NCBI RefSeq assembly: GCF_000424105.1
Contig: NZ_AUJG01000014.1
Coordinates: forward strand, 19,317 to 83,316
Length of the DNA: 64,000 nt
Direction of reading: 5' to 3'
Source of the DNA: Lachnospira multipara ATCC 19207
Lineage (GTDB): Bacteria > Bacillota > Clostridia > Lachnospirales > Lachnospiraceae
This document shows, piece after piece, positions 35,571-44,700 of the stretch. Every line of letters starts with the position of its first letter. Position 1 is the stretch's first letter. The notes beneath the pieces are model-generated. The model made no database searches and was not told the origin of the DNA. It saw only the letters and a list, made by a program, of their open reading frames with translations. The position numbers and the translations under genes are program-made.

Positions 35571-35931
35571 AAAAAAGCCCCGGAAGTCTCTTAACTTCCG
35601 GGGCGAATTATCTAATAATCCGCGGTACCACCCGCATTTGAATAAAAGCGACAAAATAAGTTTATCAAGCTCTTACTCCTCATTAACACTTAACGCGTGT
35701 AACGTAATATCCTACGCTTAAAATAATATAGAATTAACTTTCTAATTTCTTCTAACTTTCAGATATTCAACTCCAGAGTGTTCCTCTTAGCAATTCACTG
35801 CGTGCGCTTTCAGTCGATGACGCCACTTTCCTGTCAGATTCCATGAAAAGAAGTCTCCTTCATAGTCTTTAACTGATGCTTTCGCATCTATTAAATTTAA
35901 TCAATAACTATTAAAACTAACAGATATTAAC
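35571..35931 (-). promoter_or_regulatory. T-box riboswitch of aspS-gatCAB, Asn (possibly Asn/Glu) specifier
   Basis: The leader senses uncharged tRNA and controls read-through. The minus strand holds the T-box GGGTGGTACCGCG (35621-35633) and the competing terminator (35577-35604, GCCCCGGAAGT arms, followed by six T). Upstream lies a Stem I with a distal GAAAGTGG...CTGAAAGC loop. The specifier region reads GGAACACTCTGGAG, placing AAC (Asn) before the usual A and GGAG linker at 35780-35783. The four bases GAAC hold overlapping Glu (GAA) and Asn (AAC) codons. Confidence 0.9.
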
Positions 35932-35937
35932 TTTGAA

Positions 35938-35966
35938 AGTGTAACATAATTAATTGTAGAATTCAA
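35938..35966 (-). promoter_or_regulatory. Sigma-A promoter of the T-box operon
   Basis: TTGAAT and TACACT with a 17-base spacer on the minus strand, just upstream of the T-box leader. Confidence 0.7.
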
Positions 35967-36029
35967 GTTTTTTGTTTTACCAATTTTCCCACAAGGTATA
36001 CAATATTAGCATAAATTTAGGAGGCTATT

Positions 36030-36599
36030 ATGAACACAAAAAAACTAAGAAAAATCTTTTTTTCAACTCTTTATCTTAGCAGCTTTACCTTTGGTGGAGG
36101 ATATGTAATTGTTACATTGCTTAAGAAAAAATTTGTTGATGAATTACATTGGATAGATGAAAAAGAAATGTTAGATTTAGTGGCAATTGCACAGTCCTCT
36201 CCAGGAGCTATTGCAGTTAATGGCTCTATTGTTGTAGGCTACAAAATCTGCGGTATTCCAGGAATTATCTGCGCTGTTCTTGGAGCAATTATTCCACCCT
36301 TTATTATTTTATCGCTTATTTCTGCTTGCTACACCGCCTTTAAAAATAATTCCGTAATTAAGGCCCTACTTCTTGGCATGCGCTCCGGTGTTAGTGCGGT
36401 TATTATTTCAGTGGTATATGATATGACCAAAAATGTTATGAAAGAAAAGGACATTAGTAAAATAATAATCCTTATTGCAAGCTTTATAGCTAATTACTAT
36501 TTTAATGTAAATGCAATATTTATTATTCTTATTGTGATTGTCTACGGACTTATTAAAGCCTTTATTAAAGCTAGAAAAGAAAGGGAGGTCTTAAAATGA
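36030..36599 (+). CDS. Chromate-transporter family half protein (first half)
   Basis: A 189-residue, membrane-embedded CHR domain with about five to six helices. The family motif FTFGGGYVIV and SPGAIAVN are clear. It pairs with the next gene, which it overlaps by 4 bases (ATGA), so translation is coupled; short CHR proteins work as pairs. The ribosome site is AGGAGG. In Clostridia the substrate is not established, and chromate resistance should not be assumed. Confidence 0.88.
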   Translation: MNTKKLRKIFFSTLYLSSFTFGGGYVIVTLLKKKFVDELHWIDEKEMLDLVAIAQSSPGAIAVNGSIVVGYKICGIPGIICAVLGAIIPPFIILSLISACYTAFKNNSVIKALLLGMRSGVSAVIISVVYDMTKNVMKEKDISKIIILIASFIANYYFNVNAIFIILIVIVYGLIKAFIKARKEREVLK

Positions 36600-37165
36600 T
36601 TTATCTTCAATTATTTCTTGCCTTTTTACAAATTGGTGCCTTTAGTTTTGGCGGAGGATATGCTGCAATGCCTCTAATTCAAAATCAGGTTATTGATAAA
36701 TACGGTTGGCTAAGCACTAGTGATTTCTCTGATTTAGTTACCATTTCTCAAATGACGCCAGGTCCAATTGCTGTTAATTCAGCTACCTTTGTAGGAAATC
36801 AAGTTGCAGGAATATTAGGGGCTATTGTTGCTACCATAGGGGTTATTTTGCCATCTTGCATCTTTGTAACCTTACTTGCATGGTTATATGTTAAATACAA
36901 GAACCTAAAGCCTCTTCAAGAAGTTTTATCAGCCCTTGCCCCTGCAGTAATTGCTATGATTACTACCGCAGGTTTAACCATCTTAGTTCCAACAGTAGTT
37001 CCAAGTGGCTTTGCAAATATAGCAACAGATGTAAATATTAGAGCCTTTGTGTTGTTTTTAGTTGCCTTCTTCGTACTACAAAAATATAAAACCGATCCTA
37101 TTCTTGTAATGGTGGGCTGTGGCGTAGCAGAACTTATAGTACAATTTGCAACTTCTAGTCTATAA
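36596..37165 (+). CDS. Chromate-transporter family half protein (second half)
   Basis: Also 189 residues with one CHR domain: FSFGGGYAAMPLI near residue 17 and TPGPIAVNSATFVG. It is homologous to its upstream partner, with opposite topology expected as in other paired short CHR proteins. The ribosome site is GGGAGG inside the first gene. A GTCAAGACTCGC motif just after its stop recalls the family A repeats. Confidence 0.88.
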   Translation: MIYLQLFLAFLQIGAFSFGGGYAAMPLIQNQVIDKYGWLSTSDFSDLVTISQMTPGPIAVNSATFVGNQVAGILGAIVATIGVILPSCIFVTLLAWLYVKYKNLKPLQEVLSALAPAVIAMITTAGLTILVPTVVPSGFANIATDVNIRAFVLFLVAFFVLQKYKTDPILVMVGCGVAELIVQFATSSL

Positions 37166-37225
37166 TTCCAATGTCAAGACTCGCTCGTAACTCTTGCACT
37201 TTCCCATTAATATTATGAATAGATA

Positions 37226-37264
37226 AAAAGAGCTATCTCCAATTCAATTAGGAGATAGCTCTTT
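37226..37264. terminator. Bidirectional terminator between the transporter pair and yqeY
   Basis: A 14-bp stem (AAAGAGCTATCTCC with GGAGATAGCTCTTT) and a 10-base loop between converging genes. Confidence 0.85.
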
Positions 37265-37287
37265 ACTTTACTAGAATATTATATTAA

Positions 37288-37722
37288 TTAGCAATATCTT
37301 GCTACAATCTGGTTGATTAGCTTTCCATCAGCCTTACCCTTAAGTGCTGGCATTACTGACTTCATAATCTGACCCTTGTTCTTAGTTGCAAGTACTTCTG
37401 CAAAGTCCTTCTCAAGTAAGGCAACGATTTCTTCTTCAGACATCATCTTAGGGGCATACTCAGCGATAATATCATATCTTAACTTGTATTCCTCTAAAAG
37501 ATCTGTTCTATCAGCTGGACAAGAATCAACCTGTTCCTTAGCAGTCTTTAATTCCTTTAAAACCACCTGATCAACAATATCTTCTGTGATGTTGTCTCTG
37601 CTGCCGTTATCAATTGCATACTTCTTAACTGCACCAATTAAAGATGAAATAGCTTCCTTTCTATCCTTTTCATGAGCCTTCATAGCTGCAATCATATCTT
37701 TTTGTAATTTTTCTAATGTCAT
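37288..37722 (-). CDS. yqeY: YqeY family protein
   Basis: A 144-residue soluble protein of the YqeY family, related to the tail domain of GatB and thought to bind tRNA. Typical features are the N-terminal LEKLQKDMIAAMK and the C-terminal PALKGKADGKLINQIV. Its exact function is not settled. The ribosome site is AAGGAGG. Confidence 0.92.
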   Translation of the reverse strand: MTLEKLQKDMIAAMKAHEKDRKEAISSLIGAVKKYAIDNGSRDNITEDIVDQVVLKELKTAKEQVDSCPADRTDLLEEYKLRYDIIAEYAPKMMSEEEIVALLEKDFAEVLATKNKGQIMKSVMPALKGKADGKLINQIVARYC

Positions 37723-37782
37723 TTTAAAATCCTCCTTATTCTATATAGAATTCATTTCTATTTATCTATAGGAGTTACAAAA

Positions 37783-37809
37783 TTAGCTATTCATTATCTG
37801 AATAGCTAA
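37783..37809 (-). terminator. Probable terminator after trpS
   Basis: An 11-bp A/T-rich stem (TTAGCTATTCA with TGAATAGCTAA) is followed by TTTTG on the minus strand. Confidence 0.6.
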
Positions 37810-37850
37810 CCTGTAATTTCTATCATTATAAAATTAATAAAGTATCTCTA

Positions 37851-38855
37851 TTACTTTGTAAGCTGGTAGAAACCAACCTTCTTATAAACCTTACGAAGTG
37901 TCTTCATAGCAATATAGCCAGCTTTTTCGGCACCCTGCATATAAACGTCATTTAAATAAGCCTTATCTTTAATAAGTCTTTCTGACTCTTCTCTAATAGG
38001 ACGGAGATGTTCAATAACAGCTTCACCAACAGCTGGCTTAAACTTACCGTAACCAAGACCATCAAATTCTCTTTCGATTTCTTCAAAAGTCTTACCTGTT
38101 ACTGTTGAATAAATATTCATTAAGTTAGCCACACCAGGCTTATTAACCTTATCATATCTTACACAGTTTTCAGTATCTGAATCTGTAATTGCCTTCTTAA
38201 ACTTACGAGCAATTGTATCCGGATCATCCATAATAAATACACAACCATCTGGATTAGACTTACTCATCTTATCTCCTGGTGTATTAAGACCATAGATTCT
38301 AGCACCAGTCTTAGCAATAAGTGGTTCTGGTATCTTAAATACATCACCGTAGATACTATTAAATCTCTGGGCAATATCTCGACAAATTTCTACATGCTGC
38401 TTTTGATCTTCACCAACTGGTACAAAATCTGGCTGGTAAAGTAAGATATCTGCTGCCATAAGTACAGGGTATGTGAATAAACCTGCATTGATATTGTCCT
38501 TGTGCTTACTAGACTTATCCTTAAACTGTGTCATTCTTGATAGTTCACCAAACATTGTGTAGCAATTAAGTACCCAAGCAAGCTGCGCATGTTCTGGAAC
38601 GTGAGATTGTAAAAACAATGTATTCTGTTCAGGGTCCAAACCACAAGCAATATACTGTGCTAACTGATTAATAGATCTTTTTCTTAAATCAGCGGGATTC
38701 TGACGAACCGTAATTGTATGTAAATCAGCCATGAAATAGAAGCAGTCATAGTCGTTAACTCTGTCTGACCAATTCTTAATGGCTCCTAAATAATTACCTA
38801 AATGTAAGTCGCCGCTTGGCTGGATGCCTGATAGCATTCTTTTCTTCTCTTCCAT
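37851..38855 (-). CDS. trpS: Tryptophanyl-tRNA synthetase
   Basis: Charges tRNA-Trp. The class I motifs are GIQPSGDLHLGNYLGA and GDKMSKS. The length of 334 residues is normal. The ribosome site is AGGAGG. No T-box is visible in its upstream region, which instead has a small inverted repeat (TGGTGT with ACACCA) around GAAAATGTATC. Confidence 0.96.
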   Translation of the reverse strand: MEEKKRMLSGIQPSGDLHLGNYLGAIKNWSDRVNDYDCFYFMADLHTITVRQNPADLRKRSINQLAQYIACGLDPEQNTLFLQSHVPEHAQLAWVLNCYTMFGELSRMTQFKDKSSKHKDNINAGLFTYPVLMAADILLYQPDFVPVGEDQKQHVEICRDIAQRFNSIYGDVFKIPEPLIAKTGARIYGLNTPGDKMSKSNPDGCVFIMDDPDTIARKFKKAITDSDTENCVRYDKVNKPGVANLMNIYSTVTGKTFEEIEREFDGLGYGKFKPAVGEAVIEHLRPIREESERLIKDKAYLNDVYMQGAEKAGYIAMKTLRKVYKKVGFYQLTK

Positions 38856-39067
38856 AACTTTCCTCCTAATTTTTTAGTCTTATTATTGGTGTGAAAATGT
38901 ATCTTTATACACCATGAATACGATTTTACCACACTTCTTTAACTTATTAAAGTGAAAATTTATATTCCTTATATATTCGTTTTATCCCTTAGATTTGTTA
39001 TAATTAAAGGAGAATAAATTCTATTATTTTGTCGTTTTATTACAAATTTATAAAAAGAGGAAATAAC

Positions 39068-39985
39068 ATGTTAACTAAGAAAAATCAAAACACATCTACT
39101 TGTTTAAAAAATCCTAAAAACGGCAATACAATAAGTTTAAAGCTACGAATTCGCAACTTTATCTTTATTAGTTTTGCCGCTGTAATTATGGCGCTTAATA
39201 TTAAGATATTTGTGCGCAACGCCAACACCTTCCCAGGAGGTGCTACAGGATTAACTCTTTTAATCCAGCAAATCTTTTGGCGTTTTTTTAATATTAAGGT
39301 TTCCTACACCATAATTAACCTGCTTATAAACGCAATTCCAGTCTATATAGGCTTTAGATACATCGGTAAACATTTTACAATTCTATCTGTGTATATGATT
39401 ATTGTAACTAGTGTGCTAACAGATTTACTTCCTGCCATTAAAATCACTGATGACATATTACTTTTAGTTGTCTTTGGTGGAATCATTAATGGTGTAGCCA
39501 TAAGTATATGTTTACTTAGCGGGGCCACTAGCGGAGGTACCGACTTTATTAGCATTTTCATATCAGAAAGAAAGGGGATAGATTCCTTTAATATAATTCT
39601 GGGCTTTAACACTGTGATTCTTACCATAGCTGGCTTCCTTTTTGGTTGGGACAAGGCCATGTATTCCATTGTTTTCCAGTTTATATCAACTCAGGTGCTT
39701 CATCTCCTTTATAGAAAATATCAGGAGACAACCCTTTTTATTGTCACTAATAAACCTAGAGAAGTGGTGGAAACTATTGCTACCATTAGCGGTCACAGCT
39801 CCACTATTCTTGAAGGGGAGGGGTCTTATGAGCACTGTGAGCGAAATGTGGTCTATTCCGTAATTTCATCACAGGAGAGTTCTCATGTGGTAAAGGCCGT
39901 TAAGACCACTGATCCTAAGGCTTTTGTAAATGTAATGCGTACCCAGCAGGTGCAGGGCCGTTTCTACAGACCAAAGGAGTATTAA
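39068..39985 (+). CDS. YitT family membrane protein
   Basis: A protein of about 305 residues with five to six membrane helices and a C-terminal cytoplasmic DUF2179 domain (residues about 225-300, ending RTQQVQGRFYRPKEY). The family motif FPGGATGLTLL is clear and GATSGGTDFIS follows. I chose the ATG at 39068 because AGAGGAAAT precedes it; an upstream TTG is weaker. Function of the family is unknown. Confidence 0.9.
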   Translation: MLTKKNQNTSTCLKNPKNGNTISLKLRIRNFIFISFAAVIMALNIKIFVRNANTFPGGATGLTLLIQQIFWRFFNIKVSYTIINLLINAIPVYIGFRYIGKHFTILSVYMIIVTSVLTDLLPAIKITDDILLLVVFGGIINGVAISICLLSGATSGGTDFISIFISERKGIDSFNIILGFNTVILTIAGFLFGWDKAMYSIVFQFISTQVLHLLYRKYQETTLFIVTNKPREVVETIATISGHSSTILEGEGSYEHCERNVVYSVISSQESSHVVKAVKTTDPKAFVNVMRTQQVQGRFYRPKEY

Positions 39986-40066
39986 TACATTTTCATAAGA
40001 AAAATAATAAAAATATAAGAAAACGATAAATTAAATTTAGAATTAATTTTACTAATGGGAGGGATT

Positions 40067-41572
40067 ATGAGAGATTATGTAATGGCTCTAGACCAGGGAA
40101 CTACTAGTTCTCGCTGTATTATCTTTGACAAGCAAGGTAATATTATTTCAAAAGAGCAAAAAGAGTTTGAGCAAATTTACCCAAAGCCAGGTTGGATTGA
40201 ACACAATCCTATGGAAATTTGGTCCTCACAGTTAGGTGTGGCCATGGAGGCCCTTTTAAAGGCGGGTCTATCCTACAGAGACATTGATTCCATTGGAATC
40301 ACAAACCAGAGAGAGACTACAATTCTTTGGAACAAGGAGACGGGAATTCCTGTTTATAACGCCATTGTTTGGCAGTGCAGACGTACCGCTCCAATTATTA
40401 ATAAGCTGGTGGAGGACGGGCTATCTGACTATGTTACAGACACTACTGGCCTTATTCCAGACGCTTATTTTAGCGCTTCTAAGATTGCTTGGATTTTAGA
40501 AAATGTACCTACAGCAAGAGAGCTTGCTAATGCAGGTAAACTTCTCTTTGGAACAGTGGATACATGGCTTGTTTGGAATCTTACTAAGGGAAGGGTTCAC
40601 GCTACGGACTACACTAATGCAAGCAGAACCATGCTTTTTGATATTCACAAGCTAGATTGGGATGAAAAGTTACTTGACTACTTTAAGATTCCTAGAAGCA
40701 TTTTGCCAAATGTAATGCCAAGTAGTAACCTTTTTGGCTACACAGATACAACGGTTCTTGGTGGTGAGGTGCCAATTTGTGGTATTGCAGGTGATCAACA
40801 AGCTGCCCTCTTTGGACAGTGCTGTTTTGAAGAAGGGGAGGCAAAAAACACCTACGGTACAGGCTGCTTCCTTTTACTTAATACTGGTAAAAATGCAATT
40901 AAGTCCAAAAATGGCCTAGTTACCACTATTGCAGCTTCTACTTCAGATGAAATAAATTATGCCCTTGAAGGTTCAGTTTTTATCGGCGGTGCAGCAATTC
41001 AGTGGCTACGTGATGGCCTTCGTATGATTAAGACTGCTGCCCAGTCAGAGGAATATGCAGATGCTATTGAGGACTGTGAAGGAGTGTATTTTGTGCCAGC
41101 CTTTACAGGACTTGGAGCTCCTTATTGGGACTCTGATGCTAGAGGTACTTTCGTGGGACTTACTAGAGGCTGTCAGAAGGAACATTTTATTAGGGCTACT
41201 CTTGAGGCAATTGACTATCAGGTGGCAGATGTCTTAGAGGCCATGAAGGAAGACAGTGCTTGTTCTCTTAAGGCCTTAAAGGTAGATGGTGGCGCTGCTG
41301 CCAACAACTTCCTTATGCAGTTTCAGGCAGATATCTTAGGAGTTGAAGTTCACAGACCAAGCTGTATTGAAACAACAGCTCTTGGTGCTGCTTATCTTGC
41401 TGGTTTATCCACAAAGTATTGGAAAAATAAGGAAGATATTAAGAATAATTGGAAACTTGCTAAGAATTTCAAATCTAACATGGATGATAATAAAAGAGAG
41501 AAACTTCTTCGCGGCTGGAAGCGTGCTGTTAAGTGTGCTAGAGTCTGGGGAGAAGATGCAGAAAATGACTAA
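40067..41572 (+). CDS. glpK: Glycerol kinase
   Basis: Phosphorylates glycerol to glycerol-3-phosphate. The N-terminal phosphate loop is DQGTTSSR, with FACGY signatures QRETT and [10 protein letters not shown], and the C-terminal [10 protein letters not shown]. About 502 residues. I start at 40067 (MRDYVM), where GGGAGGG precedes at the right distance; an ATG at 40055 lies on top of the ribosome site. No glpF or glpD is adjacent. Confidence 0.97.
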   Translation: MRDYVMALDQGTTSSRCIIFDKQGNIISKEQKEFEQIYPKPGWIEHNPMEIWSSQLGVAMEALLKAGLSYRDIDSIGITNQRETTILWNKETGIPVYNAIVWQCRRTAPIINKLVEDGLSDYVTDTTGLIPDAYFSASKIAWILENVPTARELANAGKLLFGTVDTWLVWNLTKGRVHATDYTNASRTMLFDIHKLDWDEKLLDYFKIPRSILPNVMPSSNLFGYTDTTVLGGEVPICGIAGDQQAALFGQCCFEEGEAKNTYGTGCFLLLNTGKNAIKSKNGLVTTIAASTSDEINYALEGSVFIGGAAIQWLRDGLRMIKTAAQSEEYADAIEDCEGVYFVPAFTGLGAPYWDSDARGTFVGLTRGCQKEHFIRATLEAIDYQVADVLEAMKEDSACSLKALKVDGGAAANNFLMQFQADILGVEVHRPSCIETTALGAAYLAGLSTKYWKNKEDIKNNWKLAKNFKSNMDDNKREKLLRGWKRAVKCARVWGEDAEND

Positions 41573-41592
41573 ATAAAAAATAATAAGCAATT

Positions 41593-41665
41593 AATAAGCC
41601 AGCTAAACGTTGTAGATTTATTCGGGGTAAAAGCTCCGAAGAAATACTTGTTTAGCTGGCTTATT
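41593..41665. terminator. Bidirectional branched terminator between glpK and the surface protein gene
   Basis: A 16-bp outer stem (AATAAGCCAGCTAAAC with its complement) encloses a small hairpin (TTCGG with CCGAA). Converging genes lie on both sides. Confidence 0.75.
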
Positions 41666-41719
41666 CTTATTTTGTCCTACATTTATAAAATTTTTTATTA
41701 TCTTTATCTTTTAGCTAAC

Positions 41720-44700
41720 TTACGACCTTAGCTTTAGTCTTGCCGCCTTTTCTAGTTTACGCCTATCAATTTCCTTCTTTAGGGCTAGGTTAGTAATTAC
41801 TGCAGATATACAAAGGGTAATATACCAAACTGTATTTGGCTTATCACCAGTTTGAGTTGTAGCTAGGCCAACAACTACATATTTTGCATTGGCAGAATTT
41901 CCATCGTATGGCACTCCTGAAACTCCTGAGGTTTTTGAGGCTGTGCCTGAACTTCCTGAACTAGAAGAGCCTGAGCTACTAGAGCCACTAGTTCCACTTG
42001 AGCCTGAGCCAGATGAGCTAGAGCCTCCGGAATCTGTGCTTGAACCTGAATCTCCTGAAGATGAGTCACCAGAACTTGAACCTCCGGAATCTGTACTTGA
42101 AGTATCTGCATCTTCTCTATAAATAAGTCCCATTAAACAGAACTTATCAATACTAATTGTCACAGTTCCATAAGTACTATCTGTATCTGAATAGCTTTGA
42201 GCGTATTTATTACCATTATCATCCTCATGGGCAGCTACAATTCTAAATCCTCTATTTGAAACCACCGTAATTTCAGATGGTATTGTATAGCAAAGGTTAA
42301 TAGCAGTATCAAGGCTTGTTAATTCCTCGGTCTCTGTAGTGCCGCTAGTATAATTAAGAGTTCTATATACGTCTGTGTTAAAGAAGTGAATATTTTCAGT
42401 GTAATTAGAATCTCTCATATTGAGTAAGAGTACGCTATCAGTACTTGTAATACTCTGATTATTTGGTGAGATTACAATCTCAACTACGGCTGCAAGATTA
42501 CCTGCATAAACTTCTGAAACCTCTGAAACTGAAAGGGCACCTGCAATAATGTTAGCCTTCTCTTCATTAGTTAATCTATCAATTCCCATATCAGAACTGC
42601 TAGTAACCACTACGTCTGAATCACCATCTGTTACTGAACCAATAACAGCTTCTGCTTTATTACTTCCCTCGATCTTTTTATAAATTGCATATAGAGTTAC
42701 ATTTTCAGTAACAGTAAAGGAAGTTAAGGCCTCAGTTGCATCCCTATTAGTGTTCCAGCCTAGGAAAATGTACCCATATCGGCTAGCTTCAACGCTTAGG
42801 TCAGCTTTTTCCCCATCTATTGCTATAAGGGAGCTAGTATCTGATGTACCACCGTTAAACTCTGCATTATAGGTTACTGTGAAACGCTTCTTTATAACCG
42901 TTACTGTTATTGTATCTGAAACACTTGTATCTGCATTAGATGTAGCTGTAATTACTGTAGTTCCAAGGGCAAGTGCCTCAACTCTACCATGGTCATCTAC
43001 CCTTGCCACATCTTTATTACTACTTGTCCAAGTAAGACTCGTATCTAGAGAATCCGATGGTGTAATAGTCGCGTCAATATAATCTGCGCTTTCAATCTGA
43101 ATACTTATATCGTCCCCTAAATCTATAGCTGTTGGAACCTTTACCTCATAAATTGCATAGAGGGTAACTGGACCTGAAATCACTACTGAAGTTAGGGCTT
43201 CTGTTGCATTTGGATCTGTATTCCAACCTATGTGATAGTAATTATCTTTATAGGCTGGTACTGTTAAATCTGCCTCATCTCCGTAAGATATATCTTCCTC
43301 GGTAATATAGCTTGTTCCACCATTCCTCGTTGCATCATAGGTTACTGTATACATTTCATCTTCTACTAAGATTACACACTGAGAATATACATTAGTTCCT
43401 GCATTAGCTTTAGCTGTAATTACACAGGCACCTTCTGATACACCAATAACAACACCATTAGAGTTCACTGTTGCTACATTTGTATTAGAGCTTGTCCAAG
43501 TGACGGTATTATCATCTACAAAGGTTGGTGTTACTGTTGGAGTTATAGTAATTGTCTGTCTTTCCATTATGGTCTCTGAAGTCTTGTCAAGTTCTATCTT
43601 TAATTCTGTAAATATAGCATACAAAGTTACATCTGTTGTTGGAATATACTCTGTTAAAACCTCGTCTTCGCTAGCCGTAGCTGATAATGCCCAACCTACA
43701 AAGACATAGTCTGTTTTAGATGCCACTACATTTACTAGGGCTGAAGTTCCCTCTTCTACCTCTAGACTTTCATATTCAGCCTCACCGCCGTTAGTTTTAG
43801 CATCATAGGTCACTGTATAATAAACTGGCTCTACAGTTAAACTACAAGTTGCTGTAAGACCTGCCACTGCATTAGACTCTGCTGTAATAGTTGCAGTTCC
43901 CTTTGATATAGCTGTGATAGTTCCGCTTGAACTAACAGTTGCAACCTCTTCATTACTTGAATACCAACGAACCCCTGTATCAAGAGCATCTGTTGGAGTT
44001 ATAGTTGCCGTTAATGTTTCATTAGTTCTAACTGTCATAGTCAGACTATCTTTATCTAAACTAATATCTGTTGGCACAATTGCCTGATATATTGCATAAA
44101 GGGTTACTGCCTTAGTTACAGAAAGACTAGTTAAGCCTACTGATGAATAAGGATCTGTATTCCATCCTAAAAATTTATAATGTTCCCTTTCTGCAGTAAA
44201 AGAAAGATTAGCTTCTGTCTGATACTCTACATATTCTTCACTAGCATCTGTAGTTCCACTTCCTGCATTATAGCTTACTAGGTAGGCTAATGGTTCTACT
44301 ATAATGGCGCAAGAGGCAAATACAGTTCCATCCACATCTGCTATGGCATTAACTACTGTTTCTCCTCGATGAACTGCTGTTACTTTACCATTTTCATCCA
44401 CTGTTGCTATACTTGTATCTTCTGATTCCCAGTGAACCGTTGAAGGATTAGCATCTGTAGGACTAAGGCTTGCAATAATGTTTAAGTTTTCTCCCTCCAT
44501 GAAAGTAATGCTAGTCTTATCAAGAGTTACCTTATATTCTTCATAAACTGCATAAAGAATTGTAGAACTTGTTGGCATTATGAAACTATCTAGAGCTTCT
44601 GTTGCTGTAGCTGTGGTTGCCCATCCTCTAAAGATAGCACCTTCCTTTGTTGCTGTTGCTGTTAAATCTACGTTATCTCCTGCTGCAAATTCTTCTGATG

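Noticed and set aside
41889..42122. Plus-strand frame rich in Pro, Glu and Leu
   Set aside because: It is the antisense shadow of the Ser/Gly linker in the giant surface protein.
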